Of a stretch of DNA of 64,000 nucleotides, positions 24,542-33,349 are shown in pieces. The notes below the pieces were generated by a model. It did not search any database. It saw only the letters and a program-made list of their open reading frames with translations, and was not told the origin of the DNA. Each line of letters starts with the position of its first letter. Position 1 is the stretch's first letter. Origin of the DNA: Lachnospiraceae bacterium (GTDB taxonomy: Bacteria > Bacillota > Clostridia > Lachnospirales > Lachnospiraceae); assembly GCA_910575555.1 (NCBI GenBank), contig CAJTFX010000001.1, positions 248,001 through 312,000 of the forward strand, written 5' to 3'. Position numbers and translations under genes: made by a program.

Positions 24542-25909
24542 TTAACAGTGCAATTCCCCCGCCTCCAACAGCAAAACATGCTCCTTCAGCATCGAAACCG
24601 CCTTCCCTTTCACCAGTCTATTTTCCAGCCGGTGTATTTCTCCCTCCGGCAGCAGTACGGCTGCCTTCACATATTCCCTGGTGTGGCCCAGGAAATATTT
24701 TTTTCCTCCGAAAGACACTTCCTCCTCCATCAGAACTTCCAGTTCCCGGCCCAGATGCCAGTTCAGATATTCCCGGTTCATGACAGAGAGCTCCTCAAAC
24801 AGACTGTCGCTTCTTTGTCCCTTGATTTCCTCCGGCACCTGGGGTTTCAGTTCTGCCGCTCTGGTTCCTTTCCGCAGTGAGTATTTAAAGATATGAATTT
24901 CAAAGAAATTAATTTGTTTTAAAAATTCCCTGGTTAGTTCAAATTCTTCTTCTGTTTCTCCGGGAAAACCCACAATCACATCGGTGGTAATGGCCGGGTG
25001 GGCGAAATATTTCCGCAGCAGCCGGCAGCTCTCTCTGTATTCGGCGCAGGTGTATTTTCGGTTCATTCTTTTTAAAGTGGCATCGCAGCCGCTTTGCAGA
25101 GACAGGTGAAAATGAGGGCAGACCTTTGGAAGTTCAGACAATGCTTCTGCAAATTCTTCCGTGACAATTCCGGGCTCTAAAGAGCCGAGACGGATTCGGT
25201 CAATTCCTTCTGTCTCATGGACGCTGCGGATTAAATCCAGCAGTCCCACTGTTTCTCCGCCGTCCTCCGGCTGCAGATCCACGCCGTAGGAGCTTAAGTG
25301 GATTCCGGTCAGCACCAGTTCCCGGTATCCTTTTTCAGCAAGGGTTTTTACCTCGCGGATTACCTCCGGCATTTTCCGGCTTCTCACTCTCCCTCTGGCA
25401 TAAGGAATGATGCAGTAGCTGCAAAACTGATTGCAGCCGTCCTGCACTTTGAGAAAAGCCCTGGTATGTTCTCCGGTACGGCTGATACTCAGCTCCTCAT
25501 ATTCCCGTTCTTTTCCAATATCTGCAACAGAACTGCAGAAATCCTTTTCCGATTCCGGCGTATGGGACTGGAAAAACCGCTCCAACAGCTTCGGCAGCTC
25601 ATGCTTTTTGTTATTTCCAATTAAAATGTCTATGGCCGGATCTACCTGGGCCTGCTCTTTGGAAGTCTGCACGTAACACCCTGCCGCCACCACCACGCTG
25701 TTTGGATTTTTCTTCTTGGCCCGGTGAAGCATCTGTCTTGATTTGCGGTCTGCCACATTGGTAACGGAACAGGTGTTAATTACATAAACATCTGCCATGG
25801 CGTCAAAGGGCACAATTTCATATCCTGCCTGTTCTAACATCTGGCGCATACTGTCAGTTTCATATGCGTTGACCTTGCATCCCAGATTGTGCAACGCTGC
25901 TTTTCTCAT
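24542..25909 (-). CDS. mtaB: tRNA t6A37 methylthiotransferase
   Basis: MtaB converts t6A to ms2t6A at tRNA position 37 using radical SAM chemistry. The 455-residue protein has the N-terminal UPF0004 domain (LGCKVNAYETDSM near residue 8, INTCSVTNVADRKSRQ, AAGCYVQ), the radical-SAM motif CNQFCSYC near 150, LTGIHLSSYG and a TRAM domain at the end. LGCKVN rather than the MiaB GCQMN is the MtaB mark. The ATG at 25909 has AAAGGAC upstream. An earlier in-frame start would add 12 residues that do not belong to the family. Confidence 0.93.
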   Translation of the reverse strand: MRKAALHNLGCKVNAYETDSMRQMLEQAGYEIVPFDAMADVYVINTCSVTNVADRKSRQMLHRAKKKNPNSVVVAAGCYVQTSKEQAQVDPAIDILIGNNKKHELPKLLERFFQSHTPESEKDFCSSVADIGKEREYEELSISRTGEHTRAFLKVQDGCNQFCSYCIIPYARGRVRSRKMPEVIREVKTLAEKGYRELVLTGIHLSSYGVDLQPEDGGETVGLLDLIRSVHETEGIDRIRLGSLEPGIVTEEFAEALSELPKVCPHFHLSLQSGCDATLKRMNRKYTCAEYRESCRLLRKYFAHPAITTDVIVGFPGETEEEFELTREFLKQINFFEIHIFKYSLRKGTRAAELKPQVPEEIKGQRSDSLFEELSVMNREYLNWHLGRELEVLMEEEVSFGGKKYFLGHTREYVKAAVLLPEGEIHRLENRLVKGKAVSMLKEHVLLLEAGELHC

Positions 25910-26034
25910 TTTTTGTCCTTTCTTTTCCTGTATTTCACGGGCCAAAGGGCTGATTTCAATGTCTGACGCTGTGCCGCTTTGTGAAAATCAACAAAAACTT
26001 TTCTGTTTTTTCCGCTAAATTGGTAATGGCGCCA

Positions 26035-26063
26035 TTGACTTTTTCCATGAAAGAGGATACTAT
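26035..26063 (+). promoter_or_regulatory. Promoter of the HPr-like gene
   Basis: TTGACT (26035-26040), a 17-bp spacer and TACTAT (26058-26063) lie about 65 bp upstream of the start codon. Confidence 0.7.
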
Positions 26064-26129
26064 ATAGAAAACAATTTGCTAAATATTTCAAGCAAAACCA
26101 ATATTAACATATTAAGGAGGCTATTTTAC

Positions 26130-26360
26130 ATGAAAACAGTACAGATTTCTTTAAATTCTATCGACAAGGTTAAATCTTTCGTAAATGCAATTACACAGTT
26201 TGACTATGATTTTGATTTGATTTCCGGCAGATATGTCATTGACGCCAAATCCATTATGGGTATCTTCAGCCTGGATCTTTCCAAGCCGATTGATCTTGCC
26301 ATTCATGTGGAAAATGACATTGATGAAATTTTGGAAGCATTGAAACCATATCTGGTGTAA
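26130..26360 (+). CDS. HPr-like domain protein lacking the phosphorylated histidine
   Basis: This 76-residue cytoplasmic protein has the HPr fold pattern. SGRYVIDAKSIMGIFSLDL matches the region of HPr around the regulatory serine (NAKSIMGVMSL). The loop that normally carries His15 reads SIDKVKSFVNAI and has no His, so it cannot act as an ordinary PTS phosphocarrier. The Ser in DAKSIMG is kept, so a regulatory role is possible. The ATG at 26130 has AAGGAGG upstream; an earlier ATG at 26076 has no site. It is a single-gene unit with its own promoter and terminator. Confidence 0.85.
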   Translation: MKTVQISLNSIDKVKSFVNAITQFDYDFDLISGRYVIDAKSIMGIFSLDLSKPIDLAIHVENDIDEILEALKPYLV

Positions 26361-26401
26361 GCAAAACCGGCGCCTTTCATCAAGGCAGACTGCATACATG
26401 C

Positions 26402-26440
26402 AACACTCTCCATGTTATCCTTTGGAGAGTGTTTTTATTT
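26402..26440 (+). terminator. Intrinsic terminator of the HPr-like gene
   Basis: A 10-bp stem AACACTCTCC/GGAGAGTGTT with a 12-nt loop is followed by TTTATTT. Confidence 0.85.
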
Positions 26441-26484
26441 CATAGGAAAGTGGAGCCTATGAAACAAAAACGCTCCGTTCTTTT

Positions 26485-27672
26485 TCAGGATAACGCATCT
26501 ACAATTATGGTTTCCGCCGTCTCAATGGCTGTCTTTACCAGTTCCCCGATTTTTTCCTCCAAATGGGTTTCCGAACGCCGGATCACCTTAAGATTCGGCT
26601 TTGTCACGGGATGCTTTGCCACAAAGATGGTGCAGCAGTCCTCATAGGGCAGAATGGAGGTCTCATAGGTGCCGATTTTTTCTGAAACTGCAATAATCTC
26701 CTGTTTATCAAAGCCAATCAGAGGCCGGTACACCGGAAGCTCACACACTTCATTGGTGGCGGCTAAAGACTGCATGGTCTGACTTGCCACCTGGCCGATG
26801 CTTTCACCGGTAATCAGGCCCAGGGAATTGGTTTCTACGGCAAAATGCTCCGCAATCCGCATCATGTAGCGCCGCATAATAATCGTCAGCTCCTCATGAG
26901 GGCATTTTTCGTAAATATACATCTGAATGTCTGTAAAGTTCACGACCTTCAGGTAGATGGGGCCGGAATACTTTGCAACGATTCTGGCCAGATCCACCAC
27001 TTTCTGCCTGGCCCTTTCACTGGTGTAGGGCGGCGCATGAAAGTAAACCGCATCAATTTTTACGCCCCTCTTTGCAATCATGTACCCGGCCACCGGACTG
27101 TCAATTCCGCCGGATAACAGAAGCATTCCTTTTCCGTTGGTGCCCACAGGCATTCCGCCGGGCCCCGGAATAATTTCTGAGTAGATATTGATTTTTTTGC
27201 GGATCTCCACATGAATCATAAGCTCCGGATGATGGACATCCACTTTCATTTCCGGAAAAGCCTCCAGAATCCGCCCGCCTAAGGCCGCGCTCACTTCCAT
27301 GGAGGTCATGGGATAGCTTTTTTTCGCCCTTCTGGTATCCACCTTAAAGGTCATGTTCGGCTGCGGATAACGCTGTTTTAAATATTCAATTACATCTTCT
27401 GCCAGCTGCTCCAGTCCCTGCTCCTCTTTCAGCACTACCGGACAGATGCCCACAATTCCAAAAACGCACTGCAGACGTTCCATCGCCTCGTCGTAATCGT
27501 ATTCCCCCAGAGCTTCAATGTAAATACGCCCCTGTTCCTTGGTAATCAGAAATTCTCCCTCCACCGGCTTTAAGGCATACTTAATCTGATGCACTAAGGC
27601 GTCCTCAAACAGATGGCGGTTCTTTCCCTTGATACCGATTTCACCGTATTTTATCAAAAATGCTTTATACAT
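26485..27672 (-). CDS. thiI: tRNA 4-thiouridine synthase ThiI
   Basis: ThiI adenylates and thiolates U8 of tRNA and also supplies sulfur for thiamine thiazole. The 395-residue protein has an N-terminal ferredoxin-like and THUMP region, then the PP-loop LLSGGIDSPVAGYMIAKRG near residue 185. It lacks the C-terminal rhodanese domain of the enteric enzyme, as is usual in Firmicutes, where sulfur comes from a dedicated cysteine desulfurase. That partner is the gene 11 bp upstream. The ATG has CAGGAGG. Confidence 0.94.
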   Translation of the reverse strand: MYKAFLIKYGEIGIKGKNRHLFEDALVHQIKYALKPVEGEFLITKEQGRIYIEALGEYDYDEAMERLQCVFGIVGICPVVLKEEQGLEQLAEDVIEYLKQRYPQPNMTFKVDTRRAKKSYPMTSMEVSAALGGRILEAFPEMKVDVHHPELMIHVEIRKKINIYSEIIPGPGGMPVGTNGKGMLLLSGGIDSPVAGYMIAKRGVKIDAVYFHAPPYTSERARQKVVDLARIVAKYSGPIYLKVVNFTDIQMYIYEKCPHEELTIIMRRYMMRIAEHFAVETNSLGLITGESIGQVASQTMQSLAATNEVCELPVYRPLIGFDKQEIIAVSEKIGTYETSILPYEDCCTIFVAKHPVTKPNLKVIRRSETHLEEKIGELVKTAIETAETIIVDALS

Positions 27673-27683
27673 AATTCCTCCTG

Positions 27684-28838
27684 CTAATGCCTGGTAAATT
27701 TCCGAAGCCTGGGCGTTAGTTCTTTTAATATATCCAGGCAGTAATTTACCTCTTCCAACGTATTTTCCGGACTGAAACTAATCCGTACCGTAGATTCCAA
27801 CAAATCTTTTTTCACTCCGATTGCCTGCAGCGTACTGCTTTTGGCCGGCTTGTTGGAGGCGCAGGCGCTTCCGGCAGACACGTAAATCTGCTTGTCCTCC
27901 AGGGCATGGAGCAGCACTTCACTCCTGACTCCCTCTACGCTTAAGCTTATAATATGAGGCGCGCTGTCACGTCCTGTCCGCCCGTTTATTTTCGCCCATT
28001 CCACATCTGCAATGCCTGAAAGAAAGGCGTCTTTTAACTGAAAGAGATGCTCCTGTTTTTTCCCAAATTCTTCATATGCTTCCTTTGCCGCCTGTCCCAT
28101 ACCTGCAATGCCTGGCACATTTTCCGTTCCGGAACGGATGCCCCGCTGCTGTCCTCCGCCGTAAATCACCGGCTTTAACCTGGTCTTTTCTTTTGCATAC
28201 AAAAAGCCGCTGCCCTTAGGCCCGTGAATCTTATGGCCGCTGACTGACATCAAATCAATCCCCAGCTTCCCGGGGTGAATCACATATTTTCCGTATGCCT
28301 GAATGGCGTCCACATGAAATAAAGCCAATGGATTTTTCTCCTTGATAATCTTTGCAGCCTCCGCCACAGGCTCCACAGCTCCGATTTCGTTGTTGACATA
28401 CATCACAGACGCCAGAATGGTTTCTTCTTTAACCGCATCTCTCAATTGCTCCAGGGATATGAGGCCGTCAGAATCCACATCCAGCCAGGTAACGGAAAAT
28501 CCCTGTTCTTCCAGATACCGCATAGGGGCAGCCACCGCCGGATGCTCAATCTTTGTGGTAATCAGATGCATCCCCTGTCTGCGGTTTGCCATGGCCGCGC
28601 CGATAATGGCAAGATTATTGGCTTCTGTGCCGCCGGAAGTAAAAATCAGCTCGTTTTCACCGGCTTTTAGCGTTTTGCAGATATTTTTCCTGGCCTCCCT
28701 GATATAATTCTCTCCCTCCATGCCCTTTCGGTGCAGGGAGGAGGGGTTGCCGTAATCCACAGACAAGACCTGCATCATCACTTCTTTTGCCCCGTTGGAG
28801 CAGCGTGTGGTCGCCGCATTGTCAAAATATGCTTCCAT
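27684..28838 (-). CDS. iscS: Cysteine desulfurase (IscS/NifS family)
   Basis: This 384-residue PLP enzyme removes sulfur from cysteine as a persulfide. The PLP lysine is in SVSGHKIHGPKG near residue 200, and the catalytic cysteine is in SAGSACASN near 322. The arrangement with thiI directly downstream (11 bp) points to sulfur supply for tRNA thiolation, like Bacillus NifZ. A role in Fe-S assembly is possible but no iscU follows. Its start lies one base after the rsmE stop, and the GGAGG site is inside the rsmE 3' end. Confidence 0.92.
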   Translation of the reverse strand: MEAYFDNAATTRCSNGAKEVMMQVLSVDYGNPSSLHRKGMEGENYIREARKNICKTLKAGENELIFTSGGTEANNLAIIGAAMANRRQGMHLITTKIEHPAVAAPMRYLEEQGFSVTWLDVDSDGLISLEQLRDAVKEETILASVMYVNNEIGAVEPVAEAAKIIKEKNPLALFHVDAIQAYGKYVIHPGKLGIDLMSVSGHKIHGPKGSGFLYAKEKTRLKPVIYGGGQQRGIRSGTENVPGIAGMGQAAKEAYEEFGKKQEHLFQLKDAFLSGIADVEWAKINGRTGRDSAPHIISLSVEGVRSEVLLHALEDKQIYVSAGSACASNKPAKSSTLQAIGVKKDLLESTVRISFSPENTLEEVNYCLDILKELTPRLRKFTRH

Positions 28839-28839
28839 T

Positions 28840-29571
28840 TTAATCCTCCATCTGGTAAATCAGCATGGCCAGCGCCGCAAGACCTGCCGTTTCTGTCCGC
28901 AGAATCCGGTTTCCCAGAGAAATAATTTCTGCCCGGTCTTTCATCATCTCTAGTTCCTCAGAAGAAAAACCGCCCTCCGGGCCGATAAAAATTCCCACAG
29001 AATCTCCCTGTTTTATTCTGCCAAACACTTCTCTGGTATAGGCCATCCCCCGGGCCTGCTCATAAGGCATGAGCCGCATATCCATAGCCGCCGCATATTC
29101 TGCCGCCTCCTTTAAGCTGCAGACCGGTTTCACGTTCGGAACCATGCTCCGTTTGGACTGCTTTGCGCCGCTTTCGGCAATGGACTGCCAACGGGCTCGC
29201 TTATTTTCTGCTTTTTTTGCATCCAGCTTCACTACACAGTTTCGCATGGCTACCGGAACAATTTCGCTGACCCCAAGCTCCACGCTTTTTTGGATCACCA
29301 ACTCCATTTTATCGCTTTTGGGGAGCCCCTGAAACAGCGTCACTTTGACCGGAAGCTCCGTTCCCCGACACGGCTCTAAAATGTTAAGGAGAATCTGCTC
29401 CGGATGGATTTCTGCAATTTCACAGAGGAAATCTCCGCCTGTTTGATTACTGATCCGAACCTGTCCGCCGGGCTTCATCCGAAGGACATTCCGGATATGG
29501 TTTACATCACTGCCGGTAATCACTGCCTGGCCTGCTGTGATCTGCTCCGGCTCAACAAAAAACTGAAACAT
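28840..29571 (-). CDS. rsmE: 16S rRNA m3U1498 methyltransferase
   Basis: RsmE methylates U1498 of 16S rRNA. The 243-residue SPOUT protein ends with the knot motif GIFIGPEGGFSSEELEMM and LGNRILRTETAGLAAL. I chose the ATG at 29571, which has GGAGG five bases upstream and gives MFQFFVEPEQI, over an ATG four codons earlier. It follows prmA by 27 bp, the common rsmE-prmA pairing. Confidence 0.94.
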   Translation of the reverse strand: MFQFFVEPEQITAGQAVITGSDVNHIRNVLRMKPGGQVRISNQTGGDFLCEIAEIHPEQILLNILEPCRGTELPVKVTLFQGLPKSDKMELVIQKSVELGVSEIVPVAMRNCVVKLDAKKAENKRARWQSIAESGAKQSKRSMVPNVKPVCSLKEAAEYAAAMDMRLMPYEQARGMAYTREVFGRIKQGDSVGIFIGPEGGFSSEELEMMKDRAEIISLGNRILRTETAGLAALAMLIYQMED

Positions 29572-29598
29572 GACTGCCTCCATTCTTTTCGCTGATTC

Positions 29599-30549
29599 TC
29601 AGTCTTTTCTGGCTGTAATGCTGACCCACTCTCCCAAACGCACCGTTTCCAGAATGGTAAATCCTGCCGCCCGGACTGCATCCGCCACCGCCGCTTCCTT
29701 AAAATCAATAATGCCGCTTGTAATGTAAATGCCTCCCTGTTTCAGACAGGCCGGAATCACCGGCGTCAGCGGAATAATAATATCCGCCAGGATATTGGCA
29801 GTTACCACGTCATATTCGCCGCCCACCGTCTCTCTGAGCTTTTCATCCTCAATCAGATTTCCCTGGAAAAACCTGCTTTTTTCTTTCGGAAGGTGATTGG
29901 CGTTCATATTGTCCCGGGAAGCTGTCATGCACAGAGGATCAATATCCGTCCCTGTCACCTCGTCTGCCCCCAGTTTTAAGCTGACCACTGAGAGTATCCC
30001 GCTTCCGCAGCCTACGTCCAATACCCGGGCTCCCTGCTTCAGATAGTTCCGGAGCTGCTGAATGCACAGCCGGGTCGTCTCATGTTTTCCCGTTCCAAAA
30101 GAAGTGCCCGGATCAATCTCAATGACGCAGCGGTACTCTCCCATCCCGGTTTCCTCTTCCCAGGCAGGCTTAATCAGAATATCCTCAATGGCAAAGGACT
30201 TAAAAAACTGTTTCCAGTTATTGATCCAGTCCTTATCCTCGGTTTCGCCCTGTGTGATGGTTCCTGCCCCAAGCTCCACAAACAGCCTCAAACCTTCCAG
30301 CTCTTCTTTCACCTGTTTCAGCAGCGCTTCCTGTTCTTCTTCTGCATCCAGAAAGAAGCTGACCCATGCAATCCCATCGTCTGCCGGAAGCTCCGGCAAT
30401 ATATCAATGTACATCTTTTCCTTATCCTCAGCAGACAAGGGCACATTGTCCTCAATCTGAACCCCCTCTATCCCAAGCTCCGCCAACATGCTGCTGACAA
30501 AATCCTCTGCCTGGGTGGTGGTCTGTATCGTATATTTATTCCATTTCAT
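29599..30549 (-). CDS. prmA: Ribosomal protein L11 methyltransferase
   Basis: PrmA trimethylates ribosomal protein L11 with SAM. The 316-residue protein has the PrmA start MKWNKYTIQTTTQAEDFVSS, DPGTSFGTGKHETTRLCI near residue 155, the SAM motif VLDVGCGSGILSV near 180, and NILADIIIPL near 255. It starts 38 bp after the DltD-like gene and may be part of the same transcript. Confidence 0.95.
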   Translation of the reverse strand: MKWNKYTIQTTTQAEDFVSSMLAELGIEGVQIEDNVPLSAEDKEKMYIDILPELPADDGIAWVSFFLDAEEEQEALLKQVKEELEGLRLFVELGAGTITQGETEDKDWINNWKQFFKSFAIEDILIKPAWEEETGMGEYRCVIEIDPGTSFGTGKHETTRLCIQQLRNYLKQGARVLDVGCGSGILSVVSLKLGADEVTGTDIDPLCMTASRDNMNANHLPKEKSRFFQGNLIEDEKLRETVGGEYDVVTANILADIIIPLTPVIPACLKQGGIYITSGIIDFKEAAVADAVRAAGFTILETVRLGEWVSITARKD

Positions 30550-30587
30550 AAAACACTTTTCCTTCCCTAAAACATGTTTAAAAGCTT

Positions 30588-31553
30588 CTACCAGAGATCT
30601 TCTGCCAACTGTGCACTGAAGGTTTCCGCCTGCTGAAAATCCATATGCCCTTCATAATCACTAAACCCGTTCAAACTGTAATCAAAATTCGGAATGTTCC
30701 TTTCTCCCCGATTGTAATTATGGTATTCCAGGCCAAGTCCTTCCAGATACTTCCTAAAGAATGCATCCGCCTCCTGAAATTCTTTCTGATACTTCTTTAG
30801 CGTTTCTGCCGGAACAGGCGTTGTTATCACAATCAGTTCTATCTTCTGCTTTTTGCAGAATGACGCCAGTTTTTCAAAATACCGGAAAGAGTCTTTATTC
30901 TTATTTTCTTCTTTCCATAGCTCCAGATCGCTTTCTTCTTTTCCTCCAGGCACCGGAGCATTGCGCACAAAGCCGTCTGCAAACTCCTGTCCGCCGCTTT
31001 TGAAGGCAGCCGCCCCGTAATTTTTATAATCTTCTCCCTGTTTTACCTGTATGATCCTCTCCATCTCGCGAAACTGCCCTCTGTAATAAAACCATGGAAA
31101 CAGGGTGGCACGAAAATCCAATTCCCTTTCCTTGGCAAAAAAATACTCCGCTTTTGCCAGTGATAAAGGCATTTCATAAAATATACGGTTAAAATCTCCC
31201 CTCTGTCCCTCCGGCGTGCAAAAATAACCCGAATCCAACTCGTAAACCACCCGCTGAGGTTTCTTTTTTTCACAAACCTGCCGCAGAAGATAATAAGCGT
31301 CTCTGGGATATTCCCCGCCCAGGCACAGGTTTATGGCATTTTGCCCTGTTTTTTCAGAAACCACCTTAGGACTAATCCCGTTCAGCCCATGGGAAGTTCC
31401 CAGAAATACCGTGTCGTACTCTTCTGTCTGGATTTGATGCATCATGATTCTTACATAACTGTAGGGAATCAGCGCATAGTTCAATCCCAGATTCACTGCC
31501 GTAATTGCCAGAATCAGCGCAGCCGGCAGCAGAAATTTTTTAAAATTGCGCAT
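30588..31553 (-). CDS. DltD-like / SGNH-type secreted acyltransfer protein
   Basis: This 321-residue membrane-anchored extracytoplasmic protein is the last member of a Dlt-like gene set. One N-terminal helix (KFLLPAALILAITAVNLGLN) precedes a domain with YDTVFLGTSHGLNGISPKV near residue 45, where the Ser fits an SGNH-like nucleophile. Near the C-terminus, DYSLNGFSDYEGHMDFQQAE could supply the catalytic Asp/His. DltD proteins carry acyl groups from the MBOAT protein to the polymer. This one is shorter than typical DltD (~390) and only distantly similar. I use the ATG at 31553, with AGGAGGG upstream. It overlaps the MBOAT gene by 14 bp. Confidence 0.75.
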   Translation of the reverse strand: MRNFKKFLLPAALILAITAVNLGLNYALIPYSYVRIMMHQIQTEEYDTVFLGTSHGLNGISPKVVSEKTGQNAINLCLGGEYPRDAYYLLRQVCEKKKPQRVVYELDSGYFCTPEGQRGDFNRIFYEMPLSLAKAEYFFAKERELDFRATLFPWFYYRGQFREMERIIQVKQGEDYKNYGAAAFKSGGQEFADGFVRNAPVPGGKEESDLELWKEENKNKDSFRYFEKLASFCKKQKIELIVITTPVPAETLKKYQKEFQEADAFFRKYLEGLGLEYHNYNRGERNIPNFDYSLNGFSDYEGHMDFQQAETFSAQLAEDLW

Positions 31554-33078
31554 AAATAAACCCTCCTGCCTCTCCGGAAGGCTGTCCAAACACAGGCAGC
31601 GCCAGAATCAGACAGAGATAAACAAAAGCCTTTACCATCCAGTTCTGCCTGATAAATAGTTCTGTCAAATCCTTCCCTCTCTCCTGAAGGACGCTTACAA
31701 GAAACAGCAGTAAGCACCCTCCCAGTATTACCCCAAGGGCTATCATGGTATAAGCGGTTCCGCTGGCCTCTCCCACATCAATTCCAGGCTCTAAGATCTG
31801 ACGCAGATCAAATTTCGTCAATGTATGCTTCATCATAAGAAGCGCCGTCTTGACGTCCCCCGCCCGGTCAAAATACCAGCTGATATTCACCAGGACAAAA
31901 GTCCTGAATATCTGAAACAGATGAAAAGCTCTGCTGTCATCGGAAATATGCAGGGCCTTTTTCCATTTCCGGTAAGAGGGAGCCATCAGCCCGCTGAATG
32001 CAATAATCAGTCCGTTGTAAAGTCCGTAAATAATGAATTTCCAGGCCGCCCCATGCCAGACGCCCACCACCAGAAATACAATCAGGTTGGCAAGGCAAAT
32101 CGGCAGCGTCCGTCCGGTCTGTTTTCCAAAGGTTTTCTTGGCAAACTTGGAAAAGCTTTTCATCCATCCGGACAAAGACACCGGATAAAACACATAATCT
32201 TTCATCCAGGTTCCCAGGGTAATATGCCAGCGATGCCAGAAATCTGTAATGGAAACTGCAAAATAAGGACGTTTAAAGTTCTCATCCAGCTGAATTCCGA
32301 ATAATTTTGCAATGCCCAGCACCACATCCATTCCGCCGGAAAAATCACAGTAAAGCTGTATGCTGTAAGCCAGCACGCCCACTATCCCAAGTCCGTCATA
32401 GAGATCCGGATGGTCAAAAATTGCATTTACAAAAATCACCGCATTGTCTGCAATGACCATTTTCTTAAAATATCCCCAGAGAATCCGCAGAAATCCGCCC
32501 TCTATGTTCTTTCGGTCCAGAGAATGGGAAGCGTACAGCTGCCTGCCCAGACTGCCGAACCTGCCGATAGGCCCCTGTAAGATCTGAGGAAAAAAGGATA
32601 CAAACAAAGCAAAACGGAACAGATTATGTTCCGCCTGACTCCTGCCCCAGTAGACATCCAGAAGATATCCCATAGACTGAAAGGTATAAAAAGAAATTCC
32701 AAGGGGAAGCAAAAGAGTAAGAGGCTCAAATTCCCCGCCGGTTATGCTGCTGATTGTGTCCAGCATAAAATTCGTATACTTCAGCACTCCCAGCACACCA
32801 AAATTCAGAATAAGCGTTCCCGCCAGTATCTGTTTTTTCCTCTTCTTTTCCTCCTTCTTATCCTGCATGGATTGGGAGGCCTGTTCCATCCACCTGCCGG
32901 CAAAATAAGTGGTGACTGTGGTAAAGAGCAGAAAACAGGTGACGCGGATTCCCCCGCTGACATAGTAAATATAACTGAACGCCAGCAGCCACACCCACTG
33001 AAATCTCCGGGGAATCAGGTAATATCCCGTCACCGCCGCAATCACAAACAGTAAAAACTCCATGGAAATCAAAGACAT
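31540..33078 (-). CDS. MBOAT-family membrane O-acyltransferase (DltB/AlgI-like)
   Basis: This 512-residue polytopic protein moves an acyl group through the membrane for esterification outside. MBOAT marks are VSFFPQILQGPIGRFG near residue 170, SITDFWHRWHITLGTW near 285, and the catalytic-His motif VGVWHGAAWKFIIYGLYNG near 341. A Lys-rich cytoplasmic loop (KKEEKKRKKQ) lies near 75. The length is nearer to AlgI than to DltB (~400). It sits between the carrier-protein gene and the DltD-like gene, the same order as dltC-dltB-dltD pairings but rearranged. The ATG has a GGAGGAATCGTT leader. Confidence 0.9.
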   Translation of the reverse strand: MSLISMEFLLFVIAAVTGYYLIPRRFQWVWLLAFSYIYYVSGGIRVTCFLLFTTVTTYFAGRWMEQASQSMQDKKEEKKRKKQILAGTLILNFGVLGVLKYTNFMLDTISSITGGEFEPLTLLLPLGISFYTFQSMGYLLDVYWGRSQAEHNLFRFALFVSFFPQILQGPIGRFGSLGRQLYASHSLDRKNIEGGFLRILWGYFKKMVIADNAVIFVNAIFDHPDLYDGLGIVGVLAYSIQLYCDFSGGMDVVLGIAKLFGIQLDENFKRPYFAVSITDFWHRWHITLGTWMKDYVFYPVSLSGWMKSFSKFAKKTFGKQTGRTLPICLANLIVFLVVGVWHGAAWKFIIYGLYNGLIIAFSGLMAPSYRKWKKALHISDDSRAFHLFQIFRTFVLVNISWYFDRAGDVKTALLMMKHTLTKFDLRQILEPGIDVGEASGTAYTMIALGVILGGCLLLFLVSVLQERGKDLTELFIRQNWMVKAFVYLCLILALPVFGQPSGEAGGFIYAQF

Positions 33079-33094
33079 AACGATTCCTCCGTTC

Positions 33095-33322
33095 TTACTC
33101 TGCCCGCAGTCTTTCTACCATTGCATATAATGCTTTGGCGGAATTAAAATTCTCCGGTATAATGTCTGCCGGGGTAATGGTAATGCCGAACTCATCCTGC
33201 AGTTCGCTGACAATGGACAAAATGGCAAAAGAGTCCAGAATGCCGTCGTCAATCAGCGTCTCGCATGTCTCATAATCTGCATCCGGCTGAATGTCCTCCA
33301 AAATCTCAAGTAACTGTTCCAT
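33095..33322 (-). CDS. Acyl carrier protein (DltC-like)
   Basis: This 75-residue carrier protein has the phosphopantetheine attachment serine at residue 31 in DDGILDSFAIL. DSF, rather than the DSL of fatty-acid ACP, is also found in D-alanyl carrier proteins. It should carry the aminoacyl group as a thioester between the ligase encoded at 34570-36105 and the MBOAT protein 16 bp downstream. Confidence 0.9.
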   Translation of the reverse strand: MEQLLEILEDIQPDADYETCETLIDDGILDSFAILSIVSELQDEFGITITPADIIPENFNSAKALYAMVERLRAE

Positions 33323-33349
33323 AATGCTTCATCCTTTCTGATTTTTATT

